Under the pieces are notes generated by a model, which was not told the DNA's origin, made no database searches, and saw nothing but the letters and a program-made list of their open reading frames with translations. Made by a program: the position numbers and the translations under genes. This document shows positions 25,659 through 36,567 of a DNA stretch of 64,000 nucleotides, one piece after another. Origin of the DNA: Paenibacillus thalictri (lineage in GTDB: Bacteria; Bacillota; Bacilli; Paenibacillales; NBRC-103111); NCBI RefSeq assembly GCF_004307995.1, contig NZ_SIRE01000008.1:1-64000 (forward strand), in the 5' to 3' direction. Each line of letters begins with the position of its first letter. Within the stretch, counting starts at the first letter, position 1.

Positions 25659-27137
25659 ATGGCTAAACAACCGCACATTATTATATTTAATCCCGATCAA
25701 TGGCGCAGCGACGTTATGGGGCATATGGGCAACCCGGCCGCCGTGACGCCGCATCTCGATCGGATGGCCGCTACCGACGGCGTCTCGTTCCGTTACGCTT
25801 TCTGCCAAAATACGGTGTGCACGCCAAGCCGTTGCTCGTTTATGAGCGGCTGGTACCCGCACGTTCGGGGTCACCGCACGATGTACCATATGATGCAGCC
25901 GGATGAGCCGGTGCTGCTGAAGACGCTGAAGGATGCGGGGTATCACGTATGGTGGGGCGGCAAAAATGACCTCGTTCCCGCGGAAAACGGGTACGAGGCG
26001 TACTGTGACGTGAAATACAAGCCGCCGGTGCAGCCGCGCCGGGAGACGAATTTGCATGCCCATGACGTATGGCGGGGCGAACCGGACGGGGATAACTATT
26101 TTTCCTTTTATGCCGGGAAGCTGGAGAAAGCGGAAGATGAGGACACGTATTACGACGGGGACTGGGCAAACGTGCTCGGGGCCATTGATCTAATACGAAA
26201 CCGCCCGGCAGATCAGCCGTTGTGCATCTATTTGCCGCTGCTGTATCCGCATCCGCCTTATGGCGTGGAAGAGCCGTATTTCAGCATGATTGACCGCAGC
26301 AAGCTACCGGCGCGGTTTCCGGCTCCGGCCGGCTGGCAAGGCAAGCCAAGCCTGCTTCGCGGCATCAGCGAAAAGCAGAAGCTGCAGGGCTGGACGGAAG
26401 AGCGCTGGGACGAGCTGCGCGCTACTTATTACGGAATGTGCGCCCGTGTAGACAAGCAGTTCGGCATGCTGATGGACGCGCTTCGCGAAGCGGGAATCTA
26501 CGACGATACGGCAGTATTCTTCTTCTCCGACCACGGCGATTACACGGGGGATTACGGCCTTGTGGAAAAAACGCAAAACACGTTCGAGGACTGCCTTTCG
26601 CGTGTGCCGTTTGTGATCAAGCCGCCGAAGGATGTTCCCGTGCAGCCCCGGGTCAGCGACGCGATGGTCGAGCTGATCGATTTCTCAGCGACAGTGGAGG
26701 CGCTGGCCGGCATTAAGCCTGATCACAGCCATTTTGGCCGCTCGCTGCTGCCTGTCCTAGCGGGAGAGACCGATGCGCACCGCGACGCCGTCTTCTGCGA
26801 AGGGGGAAGGCTGCATGGGGAAGAGCAGTGCATGGAACGCGAAAGCACATCGGTGGGCAACGCCTCGGGGCTGTATTGGCCGCGTATTCAATGGCAGTTG
26901 CAGGAAGGGCCGGAGCATACGAAGGCGGTCATGTGCCGGACGAAGGAATACAAATATGTGCGGCGGTTTTACGAGCAGGATGAGCTGTACGATATGGTGA
27001 ATGATCCGGGTGAAACGGTCAACCGGATTGATGATCCTGCGTTATCCGAAATATTAATGGGGTTAAAGGATAGGCTGCTGACCTTTTATCAGGAGACTTG
27101 CGACGTGGTGCCGATGCGCCCGAATAAGCGGATGTAA
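25659..27137 (+). CDS. Cytoplasmic sulfatase (locus 1)
   Basis: The 492-residue protein has no signal peptide, so it acts inside the cell. The sulfatase signature C54-T-P-S-R58 is the site converted to formylglycine. FNPDQWRSD and FFSDHGDYTGDYG supply the calcium-binding side chains. It removes sulfate from an imported substrate, probably the sugar carried by the preceding transporter. The C-terminus (LYDMVNDPGETVNRIDDP) is typical of the family. AAGGAGGAAAC precedes the ATG. A maturation enzyme is needed and is not in this window. Confidence 0.9.
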   Translation: MAKQPHIIIFNPDQWRSDVMGHMGNPAAVTPHLDRMAATDGVSFRYAFCQNTVCTPSRCSFMSGWYPHVRGHRTMYHMMQPDEPVLLKTLKDAGYHVWWGGKNDLVPAENGYEAYCDVKYKPPVQPRRETNLHAHDVWRGEPDGDNYFSFYAGKLEKAEDEDTYYDGDWANVLGAIDLIRNRPADQPLCIYLPLLYPHPPYGVEEPYFSMIDRSKLPARFPAPAGWQGKPSLLRGISEKQKLQGWTEERWDELRATYYGMCARVDKQFGMLMDALREAGIYDDTAVFFFSDHGDYTGDYGLVEKTQNTFEDCLSRVPFVIKPPKDVPVQPRVSDAMVELIDFSATVEALAGIKPDHSHFGRSLLPVLAGETDAHRDAVFCEGGRLHGEEQCMERESTSVGNASGLYWPRIQWQLQEGPEHTKAVMCRTKEYKYVRRFYEQDELYDMVNDPGETVNRIDDPALSEILMGLKDRLLTFYQETCDVVPMRPNKRM

Positions 27138-27179
27138 CAAAAGCGATTGTCATTCGCAAAATTCAAATAGCTTAAGTCC

Positions 27180-27221
27180 AGAACCCGCCGTGAAGTGAAT
27201 TCCGGCCGGGTTCTTTTCTTT
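27180..27221 (+). terminator. Intrinsic terminator after the locus 1 operon
   Basis: AGAACCCG (27180-27187) pairs with CGGGTTCT (27207-27214), enclosing a second small CCG/CGG helix, and is followed by TTTTCTTTCTC. Confidence 0.7.
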
Positions 27222-27384
27222 CTCAAGCTCGGATGGATGAGCTAAAATCCGCGGGACTGGCTGCGATGCATTAAGGAGTTGCTTAGCGCGCGAAAACTAT
27301 TGGGCGCTGCTGATATATTAGGGAGCTTAGAACGAATAATTACCGCTATTAGCGGATTTTAGTTCAATCAACTTATCTCAAGTC

Positions 27385-27412
27385 ACAAAGTATGCAAGCT
27401 TACGTATTATGA
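27385..27412 (+). promoter_or_regulatory. Possible late-sporulation promoter of the collagen-like gene
   Basis: An AC (27385-27386) and a CGTATTATG (27403-27411) separated by 16 bp loosely match the SigK pattern AC-N16-CATANNNTA. Two mismatches leave this weak, but spore-surface collagen genes are usually under mother-cell sigma factors. Confidence 0.25.
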
Positions 27413-27434
27413 AAATAATTCAATAAATTAGTAG

Positions 27435-29186
<1,752 letters not shown>

Positions 29187-29250
29187 TTAAACTTATCTAA
29201 GAACATGGAGCACAGGTCAGTTTTATCCAATCGAATTTCAATTATTACCC

Positions 29251-29283
29251 GGACACGGCCCTCTATAGGTTCGTGTCCTTTTT
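29251..29283 (+). terminator. Intrinsic terminator of the collagen-like gene
   Basis: GGACACG (29251-29257) pairs with CGTGTCC (29272-29278), followed by TTTTT. Confidence 0.75.
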
Positions 29284-29396
29284 GCATTCTACCTTGGTAA
29301 GATTGGAGCGGCCGCAGCCGGGATTTCATGAAGGTCTGCGCGAGTTGCACGGGGTGTAAGCAAACAACGTCGTGAAGCGCCGGGCATACTAACTTT

Positions 29397-29446
29397 TTGA
29401 CATCCCAAAAGTATTATATATTTCCCGGCGTCGGCCATGCTACATT
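29397..29446 (+). promoter_or_regulatory. Locus 2 promoter module, copy A
   Basis: TTGACAT (29397-29403), then CAAAAGTATTATATATTTC, then extended -10 TGCTACATT ending at 29446. The distance from TTGACA to TACATT is 44 bp, identical in the two other copies at 33042 and 33896. The upstream block is too far for a classic -35, so it probably is an activator box. It drives the lipoprotein gene at 29464. Confidence 0.65.
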
Positions 29447-29463
29447 CAAGAAGGGGGATAAGA

Positions 29464-30552
29464 TTGCGCATATATATTGAAGCAATTCTGGCAGTATTCG
29501 TCTGCCTGGCGGCGATTGGATGCTCTGCGGGTTCATCCGGTTCGACAGCCGAGCTGCAAACGACCGGTTCGTTCACGCAAGAAAAAGTGACGGACGATAA
29601 ACCGCAGCGGCCTGACAAGTATGTGCCGTTTTTCACAAGTGGCGTTCCCGGTCCAGTTATTTCGGGCCTGCAGCAGGGTGCGGTACCACAAGGATTGGCC
29701 TATTACGCAGAAAAGCAGTGGCTCGTTGTGTCGGCTTACAGAAGCGATGGTAAGCCGGGCATCCTGTCGATCATCGATGCCAAATCAGATAAGCTGCTGA
29801 AAACGTTGATCCTGTACCAGGGCGATAACACTCCCTACAAGGGCCATGCCGGGGGTCTGGCGATTAGCGATAAATATGTATGGCTGGGCGGGGAAAGCAC
29901 GGTGTGGGGAATCCCGCTGGATTCAGTCATCAAAAGCGCAAATGATGCTAAGGCGGTATTTCAGGTGAAATTCCGACCGGATGCTAAGGCAACCTTTATG
30001 TCGTATTCCGGCGGAATGCTGTGGGCAGGCGATTATTATGACGTGAACGATAAGTTTATCGACAGCCATCGGAAGATAAATAGGGACAACATCACATCCC
30101 ATGCATGGGCCGCTGGCTACAAGCTGGATCCGCAAACCGGACTTCCCCGGATCGAAGCCGGGCGGCAAAACGACAACATAGTTCCGGATCAAATATTGTC
30201 CCTTCCCGACAAAATCCAAGGTTTCGCGATCCATAACGGCCAAATCGCGTTAAGCCAATCCGCAGGCAGAACAAATGACAGCACCCTTTTGACATATAAA
30301 GATGAACGCAGCGGAGCTCCGCACCAGAATGTCCGATACGGCGACAAGGAGGTGCCGCTGTGGTTTCTGGACAGTGCTAACCAGCTAAATCGCGTTACAA
30401 TGCCGCCGCTGTCCGAGGGACTGGCTGTTGTGAAGGATAATCTGGCTGTCGTCTTCGAATCCGGGGCGATGCAATATCGGGTATCGGCGAAATTTGTGAT
30501 GGATCAAATATATTACATTAACCCAATTGGGGGACAACGTCCAGATAATTAA
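29464..30552 (+). CDS. Lipoprotein with beta-propeller-like repeats, function unknown
   Basis: The predicted protein has about 362 residues from a TTG with GGGGGATAAG upstream. A lipoprotein signal ends at about C20 (LAAIGC), so it is anchored on the outer face of the membrane. The mature part has several hydrophobic-strand blocks (GLAYYAEKQWLVVSAYRSDG, then LAISDKYVWLGGESTVWGIP) that suggest a beta-propeller. Similar proteins are annotated as hydrolase- or pyrrolo-quinoline-like, but I recognise no catalytic motif. It shares the locus 2 promoter module with the GDPD and binding-protein genes, so it probably belongs to that system. Confidence 0.7.
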   Translation: MRIYIEAILAVFVCLAAIGCSAGSSGSTAELQTTGSFTQEKVTDDKPQRPDKYVPFFTSGVPGPVISGLQQGAVPQGLAYYAEKQWLVVSAYRSDGKPGILSIIDAKSDKLLKTLILYQGDNTPYKGHAGGLAISDKYVWLGGESTVWGIPLDSVIKSANDAKAVFQVKFRPDAKATFMSYSGGMLWAGDYYDVNDKFIDSHRKINRDNITSHAWAAGYKLDPQTGLPRIEAGRQNDNIVPDQILSLPDKIQGFAIHNGQIALSQSAGRTNDSTLLTYKDERSGAPHQNVRYGDKEVPLWFLDSANQLNRVTMPPLSEGLAVVKDNLAVVFESGAMQYRVSAKFVMDQIYYINPIGGQRPDN

Positions 30553-30662
30553 AAAAGCCTGTCCGCAGAGCTGAGCGCAACGGTATCGTGACCGGCCGGA
30601 GCTATGGTAGAATAATAGAGCACAAGCAACTGAGCGTCCAATACATAAAAGGGGGACTTAAG

Positions 30663-33020
30663 TTGAGATGGTACTCCCGGATCAGCAAACTGTATTATTT
30701 GAGGAAGTTTTTTTTAAGACTCCTGCTATATTCCGTATTTCTCGCGATCATTCCTAACATCGCTTTATCCATTATGACCGATCAGAACGTCACGACCGTT
30801 TTCCGCCAGGAATCAAGCGATAAGAACAGCGTGCTGCTGACGCAAATGAAGCATTTCATGGAAATTCTCGTGCATCAAATTCAGGACAACTGCAAACAGG
30901 TGATATTAAACCAGTCCTTTCGTAATTTCGAGAGTTTTCCAAACGGATATTATTACGAGAAATTGTCCGGTTATTTGAAGACCGAAGATTTGCCGACCAA
31001 CTACTCGTACCTTCGCAACAAACAAGAGGCCGTCGCAAGCATCAATTTGTTCAAAATTTCAAATCCGTTCGTGGACACCGTTTATTACTACGACCAGGAA
31101 AAAAGCATCGTTCTGTCGTTTGGCGGCGAAACGCTGTTTCAGCAGTTCGATTTTGACTCGTTTTACGACAAGGATTGGTTCGAGCCTTTAAACAAAGGCG
31201 ACTACAAAGGTTTGATTTTCCTGGATACACGTGCTGCCATGCAGGAAACCCAGAAGAAAAAAGACGTCATTACGCTGATTATCCGCTCGAACGTCACAAA
31301 CGCATTTATCATCAATCTCGACGTAGCCAAGCTGCAGGAGCAGATTGTATCGAGGCTCTCCGAGCAGGATAAGCTGCTGATCGTGTCCCGGGACGGCGGC
31401 CTGATCTTTAAAACAGACGAAGAAAATACGGCCCGCGGGCTGCTGGATATGGTCGAAGGCGAACCTCGATTTTTCGATAATGAAGACATTACCCTCGTCA
31501 AGGAAAACATGCTGATCACAAGGACGTTTTCGCCGGAGCTGGGCTGGTCGTTTATCAACTTTGCGAGCATGGACCGTTTGGAGAACGGCTTGAATTACTT
31601 GAAAAATCAAATTATCCTGTCAACGGCCCTGCTGATCGGCGCAGCCCTGCTGGTTGCCATCTTATCTTCGCGCAGCTTGTATCGGCCGCTCAGGCAGGTG
31701 GTGGACACGCTGCGAGGGCAGAAACCGCGAGCGGAGGGCGGCGTGCCGCCGGAGCAGCTGAAGGACGAACTGACCGATATTAAAGATTATGTGCAGCTGA
31801 CCGCTTACGAGAAGAACCAGATTATCGACAAGCTGCGGGAAAGCTTGCCTTATTACCGGGAGAAATTTATTTTATCGCTGATCAAGCCGCATACGCGTTC
31901 CGCAGAGGAGCTCGCGGCAAAGCTTGGCTACTTGGGTATCGATTTCTGGCTGGGTCCGTCGATTTGCCTTGTGTTGTCGATTGACGATTACAATGTCGTG
32001 TTGGAAGCGGAAAATCCGCAAATCGCCGACTTGTACCGGCTGAAGGCGCTGCAATTGCTGCAGGAAACCAACTGCCTCGGGGAAAACATGCTGACCGCGG
32101 AAGTCGAAGACGACAAACTTGCGATCATCATGTCGATGAAGGAGCTGCAGCTGGATCAGCTGTTTTTGCTGGCGGAGGACATCATCCAGATGCTGCAGCA
32201 GGCGATGGGCGGCTCGTTTACAATTGGCGTCGGAAGTCCTTGCAAAGACATTACAGGTTTGCCCGGTTCGTTTCATGGCGCTGCCGAGGCGCTGCAGTAC
32301 CGGTTTGTGTACGGCGGCAGCCAAGTTATTTTCATCGAGGAAGTTTCGCTCAGTGTCAGCGAGGACCTGGAAGGGTTCAGCTTATTGTCAAATCAGTATA
32401 TGTCTTGCATCAAGTTGGGGAAAACCGAAGAGGCCAAGCAAACGTTGGCCGCGATGGTCGACAACTTGAAGGACAAAAGAATCCATTACAACGAGGCACG
32501 TTCTTTGTTTGTCCAGCTGCTGCAATCGCTGCAGCACGGGGTTCTCGCCTTGGGCGGCAAAACCGATGCGTTGTTCGGCCCGAATCCATACCGGGAGCTG
32601 GCCGCGAAGCAGCGAGTGGAGGATTTGCTCGCATGGTTTGAAAACTTAACGGTTAAAGTGATTCAAGCCGTTTCCGAGGAACTTACGGCCAAAGGTTCCA
32701 ATCATATTACGAAGCTGCTCGACATCATTGAACACGATTTAAACCAGGATTTGTCCCTTAATGCGGTCGCCGGCCGACTGTCGCTGAATCCGTCTTACGT
32801 TAGCCGGTTATTTAAGCAGTTTGTCGGAGAGACCTTCGTCGATTATGTAACGGCCAAACGGATCGAACGGGGCAAGCAGCTGCTTGAAAGCACGGAGCTG
32901 AAAATCGGCGAAATCGCTGCAAACGTCGGATACCAAAATGCCTATTATTTTATTAAATTGTTTAAAGAAGCGACCGGGATGACCCCTGGCGAATACCGCA
33001 AAAGCAGCGCGCAGAGATGA
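30663..33020 (+). CDS. Membrane-anchored AraC-type transcriptional regulator (locus 2)
   Basis: The predicted protein has about 785 residues from TTG 30663, with AAAAGGGGG upstream. A membrane helix (about 14-38) and a second (about 314-335, IILSTALLIGAALLVAILSS) flank an extracellular cache-like sensor of about 275 residues. The cytoplasmic half has a GGDEF-like middle and ends in two AraC helix-turn-helix motifs (LNAVAGRLSLNPSYVSRLF, then IGEIAANVGYQNAYYFIKLF; about residues 680-785). There is no receiver or kinase domain, so sensing and DNA binding are in one protein. It sits among genes with the shared promoter module and is their likely activator. Confidence 0.85.
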   Translation: MRWYSRISKLYYLRKFFLRLLLYSVFLAIIPNIALSIMTDQNVTTVFRQESSDKNSVLLTQMKHFMEILVHQIQDNCKQVILNQSFRNFESFPNGYYYEKLSGYLKTEDLPTNYSYLRNKQEAVASINLFKISNPFVDTVYYYDQEKSIVLSFGGETLFQQFDFDSFYDKDWFEPLNKGDYKGLIFLDTRAAMQETQKKKDVITLIIRSNVTNAFIINLDVAKLQEQIVSRLSEQDKLLIVSRDGGLIFKTDEENTARGLLDMVEGEPRFFDNEDITLVKENMLITRTFSPELGWSFINFASMDRLENGLNYLKNQIILSTALLIGAALLVAILSSRSLYRPLRQVVDTLRGQKPRAEGGVPPEQLKDELTDIKDYVQLTAYEKNQIIDKLRESLPYYREKFILSLIKPHTRSAEELAAKLGYLGIDFWLGPSICLVLSIDDYNVVLEAENPQIADLYRLKALQLLQETNCLGENMLTAEVEDDKLAIIMSMKELQLDQLFLLAEDIIQMLQQAMGGSFTIGVGSPCKDITGLPGSFHGAAEALQYRFVYGGSQVIFIEEVSLSVSEDLEGFSLLSNQYMSCIKLGKTEEAKQTLAAMVDNLKDKRIHYNEARSLFVQLLQSLQHGVLALGGKTDALFGPNPYRELAAKQRVEDLLAWFENLTVKVIQAVSEELTAKGSNHITKLLDIIEHDLNQDLSLNAVAGRLSLNPSYVSRLFKQFVGETFVDYVTAKRIERGKQLLESTELKIGEIAANVGYQNAYYFIKLFKEATGMTPGEYRKSSAQR

Positions 33021-33041
33021 CGGCATACCGGTATTAATCTT

Positions 33042-33091
33042 TTGACATAGCAAATCTACTATATATTTCGTCGTTCGGAGCGTGTTACATT
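33042..33091 (+). promoter_or_regulatory. Locus 2 promoter module, copy B
   Basis: TTGACATAGC (33042-33051), then ACTATATATTTC, then extended -10 TGTTACATT ending at 33091. The 44-bp register and the central TA.TATAT match copies A and C. It precedes the GDPD gene. Confidence 0.7.
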
Positions 33092-33132
33092 CGGGGTCGA
33101 AAGTCACTACTACCTATGGAGGGTTATCCAAA

Positions 33133-33855
33133 ATGAAAAAAATTAGTGGTCTCGCACACCGGGGATACCCCGGCAAAGCCCCGGAAAACACGTTATCTTC
33201 GTTCCAAGCCGCATGCGACTTGTCCTACTCCCACCTGGAGCTGGACGTGCAGTTGAGCAAGGACGGCGTGCCGGTCGTGTTCCACGACTACAAGATCGAT
33301 CGCATGAGTGACGGGAAAGGCTGGGTTAAAGACTACACGCTGGAGCAATTAAAGCAGTTTCGGATCGGAGAGACCGAAACGATTCCCACACTGGAGGAGA
33401 CACTGCAACAGCTGAAAGGCAAAATCGAATTCGTCATCGAACTTAAGAAAGCGGGCGAAATGTACCCGACGCTGGAAGAGGCGACGCTGGATGTCATCCG
33501 CCACACGGATACGCTCGCACAATCGCGCATCATTTCATTCGATCATTTCGCGATCGCCAAGATGAGACGGCTAGATCCGGACATTGAGCTTGGACTGCTC
33601 ACCGGCAGCTGCTTACCTTATGTATTCCCTTATCTGAAGGAAATACGCTGCACGTTCCTCGGTTTTCTTGATATCTTCCTCACTCCGGCTTACGCCGAAA
33701 TGATGAGGGCAAACGGCGTCGTTATATACAGCCCGGGCGTAGTCGATTCGATAGAAGCGATGCAGTTGATGACTGACAAATACCCGGATGCAGTGATCAC
33801 AACCAATGAATTGGAACGATGGGCGTCCATGTATCTGAAACGATCGGAACAATAA
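33133..33855 (+). CDS. Glycerophosphodiester phosphodiesterase (GDPD) family protein
   Basis: The predicted protein has 240 residues. LAHRGYPGKAPENTLSSF (about residues 6-23), LELDVQLSKDG and VVFHDYKIDR supply the catalytic His, Arg, Glu and Asp and the second His of GDPD enzymes, which split glycerophosphodiesters into glycerol 3-phosphate and an alcohol. There is no signal peptide, so it acts in the cytoplasm, probably on a compound imported by the transporter encoded next. ATGGAGGG precedes ATG 33133. It has its own copy of the promoter module. Confidence 0.88.
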   Translation: MKKISGLAHRGYPGKAPENTLSSFQAACDLSYSHLELDVQLSKDGVPVVFHDYKIDRMSDGKGWVKDYTLEQLKQFRIGETETIPTLEETLQQLKGKIEFVIELKKAGEMYPTLEEATLDVIRHTDTLAQSRIISFDHFAIAKMRRLDPDIELGLLTGSCLPYVFPYLKEIRCTFLGFLDIFLTPAYAEMMRANGVVIYSPGVVDSIEAMQLMTDKYPDAVITTNELERWASMYLKRSEQ

Positions 33856-33895
33856 TACAATGTTGATGTCAGTTTTGTTGAACCGTAATAACCTT

Positions 33896-33969
33896 TTGAC
33901 ATTGCGAAATTACTATATCTCTTCAGAAAATGAGCATGTTATATTCGGATCGGAATGAAAGCGTTTCAT
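33896..33969 (+). promoter_or_regulatory. Locus 2 promoter module, copy C, with cre-like site
   Basis: TTGACATTGC (33896-33905), then ACTATATCTCTTC, then extended -10 TGTTATATT ending at 33945. Immediately downstream, ATGAAAGCGTTTCAT (33955-33969) is a perfect palindrome one base off the CcpA consensus, placed at about +4 to +17. It should be activated by the locus regulator and blocked by CcpA when preferred sugars are present. Confidence 0.7.
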
Positions 33970-34011
33970 TTCGAAAAAGCTGAAATGATAAAATGGGGAG
34001 GTATTATCACA

Positions 34012-35565
34012 ATGAAACAAAAGAAACACAAAGCTCTTGCAGCGACGGCTGCGCTCTTATCGGTCGCGACGCTCGCAGCCGCTTGCTCGTCAGGATCGAC
34101 GGGAGGTTCCGCCGCGGACGGCAAAGCTCCGGCAGGGGCAACAGGGACAGCGCAAGATCAAAAACCGAAGGTCGCTCCGAAAATCGCGATTTATATGAAC
34201 ACAAACGCGATCGCAAGAAAACCGGAAGGCAGCGAACCGAAGGCTTTGGAAGAAGTAACCAATTACGTCAAGGAGCAAACCGGCGTGGAAGCGACGGCGA
34301 TCATTCCGCCGAAAGGCTCCGAGAAAGACAAGTTAAACGTGCTGCTGGCATCGGGGGAACAGTTGGATCTGTTTCAAGGAGACTGGGATCAGTACAAACA
34401 AGCGATCATTCCGCTGAACGATCTGCTCAATAAATACGGACCCGATATTAAAAAAGCGTGGGACGCGGACGCCTGGAAGCTGATGACAGACAAAGACGGG
34501 AAAATATGGGGCATTCCGCGGATCATTACGACGGCCCCGTTCCCGATCTGGGTTCGTGCGGATTGGCTGAAGAAGCTGAACCTGCCGATGCCGAAGACGC
34601 TGGACGAACTCGAAGGCGTTCTGAAAGCGTTTAAGGAGAAAGATCCTGACGGCAACGGTAAGGAAGACACAATTCCGATTCTGCTGGACGACCGCTTCCA
34701 ATACGGGCTGGTCGGAGCGTTTACCGAGTTCGGCTACAGCAACTGGGTGGATCCCAAGGATGGCAAGCTGAAAATCCCCGAGCTGCAGCCGGGATATGTC
34801 GACTTTCTGGCTAAGATGGCCGATTGGTACCAGAAGGGCTACATTTACAAGGAAACGTTCGCCAAATTCGATGTGCAGCAAATGCTGAAAACAAACCGTG
34901 TCGGAGCCGTTGACATCTGGTACTCCGGGCTGACTATCAACGCCCCGTTGGTAGGGCAAACGGTGCCGGAAATGGATTACCAGTTTATTCCTGAGATCAA
35001 GGGTCCTAAAGGTTATTTACAAACGGCCTATCCGGGAACGACAACGGCCATGCTGGTCACCAAATCATCGAAAAATCCGGATGCGGTCATCAAGTTTATC
35101 AACTGGCAGTATCAGAACGTGGAAAATCATTTGACGTCTTGGTACGGCATCAAGGATAAAAATTGGAAATGGGCCGATCAGCAGAAGAAAACCGTCGAAG
35201 TGACGAATCCGAACCCGTATGCGGGCGAATTTATGGTTACCCTCGGTCTTGCCATGGAGACGAAATACGCTCCAAGCGACCCGCTGCGCGCTAAGCATAC
35301 GCAGTTTTTGAACAACGAGCTGACCAAGTTCGACAAGGTCAAGATGCCGGTCGACCTCGGCATTGTGTATGACAAAGAAGCTTTGAAGGAAAAGGTGCCT
35401 AACGCCGGAGATTTGGACCGCCTGCGGAAAGAAGAGGTTATTAAGTTTATTATGGGCGCACGTCCCTTGAGCGACTATAACAAATTCGTTGACGAGCTGT
35501 ACAAGGCCGGCTTAGATAAATTGATTGATTTTCAAACGGAGGAATATAAGAAGCAGAAGAAATGA
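34012..35565 (+). CDS. Sugar-binding lipoprotein, LplA type (locus 2)
   Basis: The predicted protein has 517 residues. The signal peptide has lipobox LAAAC (C25). The long mature protein (GEQLDLFQGDWDQYK, then GIPRIITTAPFPIWVRADWL, then FKEKDPDGNGKEDTIPIL) matches the LplA/YtcQ-type binding proteins of Bacillales, which pair with LplB/LplC permeases. The DPDGNGKED segment is a probable calcium loop. GGGGAGG precedes ATG 34012; an in-frame upstream ATG overlaps the cre-like site. A stem-loop separates it from the permease genes. Confidence 0.9.
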   Translation: MKQKKHKALAATAALLSVATLAAACSSGSTGGSAADGKAPAGATGTAQDQKPKVAPKIAIYMNTNAIARKPEGSEPKALEEVTNYVKEQTGVEATAIIPPKGSEKDKLNVLLASGEQLDLFQGDWDQYKQAIIPLNDLLNKYGPDIKKAWDADAWKLMTDKDGKIWGIPRIITTAPFPIWVRADWLKKLNLPMPKTLDELEGVLKAFKEKDPDGNGKEDTIPILLDDRFQYGLVGAFTEFGYSNWVDPKDGKLKIPELQPGYVDFLAKMADWYQKGYIYKETFAKFDVQQMLKTNRVGAVDIWYSGLTINAPLVGQTVPEMDYQFIPEIKGPKGYLQTAYPGTTTAMLVTKSSKNPDAVIKFINWQYQNVENHLTSWYGIKDKNWKWADQQKKTVEVTNPNPYAGEFMVTLGLAMETKYAPSDPLRAKHTQFLNNELTKFDKVKMPVDLGIVYDKEALKEKVPNAGDLDRLRKEEVIKFIMGARPLSDYNKFVDELYKAGLDKLIDFQTEEYKKQKK

Positions 35566-35576
35566 GCTTGTCAAGT

Positions 35577-35608
35577 ATGCTGCGGGCTCCTAACCGGGCC
35601 CGCAGCAT
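35577..35608 (+). other. Stem-loop between binding-protein and permease genes (locus 2)
   Basis: ATGCTGCGGGC (35577-35587) pairs perfectly with GCCCGCAGCAT (35598-35608) around a 10-nt loop, with no following T run. In such operons a hairpin at this point slows exonucleases and lowers read-through, favouring excess binding protein. Similar hairpins occur at 46503 and 54086. Confidence 0.75.
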
Positions 35609-35642
35609 GCCATCCTGCTTTTCGAACAGGAGCGTTGCACCG

Positions 35643-36554
35643 ATGAGAGTACTTATGACTTGGAAAAAACATCAATTTTTTTATTTGCTCATGGTTCCGG
35701 GACTGGTGTATTTCTTGATTTTCCATTACATTCCGATGGCCGGCGTGGCGATCGCCTTTAAGGATGTTACGCCGTTCGACGGTCTGCAAGGAATCATTCA
35801 CGGCGATTGGGTAGGTTTTGCGCAATTTAAACGATTTTTTGCCTCCTATTATTTCTGGAACGTGCTGGGGAATACGGTTATCATCAGCTTTTACAAGCTG
35901 TTTTTCGGATTTCCCGCCCCGATCTTGTTTGCTTTACTTCTAAACGAAGTGACAAGCAAATGGTTCAAGCGAAGTGTGCAAACGATCTCGTATTTGCCTC
36001 ATTTTATTTCCATGGTTGTTGTGGCCGGATTGCTTACGAATCTGCTGTCGACCAACAACGGCATCTTAAATGCAATTATGCTCGCCATCGGCAAACAGCC
36101 CATCTCGTTTCTGAGCGATCCGGCTTACTTCCGTACCATCTTGGTGCTGTCCGACATATGGCAGTCTATAGGCTGGGGCAGCATCCTCTATCTCGCCGCG
36201 ATGACCGGTATCGACCCGCAATTGTACGAAGCGGCCAAGATGGACGGTGCGAACCGCTTAAGGCAGGTGTGGCATATTACGCTGCCGGGCATCAGCTTTG
36301 TGATCTCGATTCTGCTTATCCTTAATGTAGGCCGGTTTCTGGAGGCCGGTTTCGAGCAAATCTTTTTGTTGTATTCGCCGGCCGTTTATCAGGTGGCGGA
36401 CATCGTCGACACCTATGTGTACCGGGAAGGTTTGCTGCAAATGCAATATTCGTTTGCCGCCGCGATTGGCATGTTCAAAAATATCGTTGGCATGACGCTG
36501 ATCCTGATTTCCAATTATATCGTCAAAAAAATGGATCAGCCCGGGCTGTGGTAG
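35643..36554 (+). CDS. ABC transporter permease, LplB type (locus 2)
   Basis: The predicted protein has about 303 residues with six membrane segments. FHYIPMAGVAIAFKDVTPFD near the start is typical of LplB/YtcP partners. The EAA loop is YEAAKMDGANRLRQVWHITL. ACAGGAG precedes ATG 35643; ATG 35655 is an alternative. It works with the next permease and the binding protein before it. No ATPase gene is present. Confidence 0.9.
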   Translation: MRVLMTWKKHQFFYLLMVPGLVYFLIFHYIPMAGVAIAFKDVTPFDGLQGIIHGDWVGFAQFKRFFASYYFWNVLGNTVIISFYKLFFGFPAPILFALLLNEVTSKWFKRSVQTISYLPHFISMVVVAGLLTNLLSTNNGILNAIMLAIGKQPISFLSDPAYFRTILVLSDIWQSIGWGSILYLAAMTGIDPQLYEAAKMDGANRLRQVWHITLPGISFVISILLILNVGRFLEAGFEQIFLLYSPAVYQVADIVDTYVYREGLLQMQYSFAAAIGMFKNIVGMTLILISNYIVKKMDQPGLW

Positions 36555-36567
36555 AAGGAGCTGGAAT

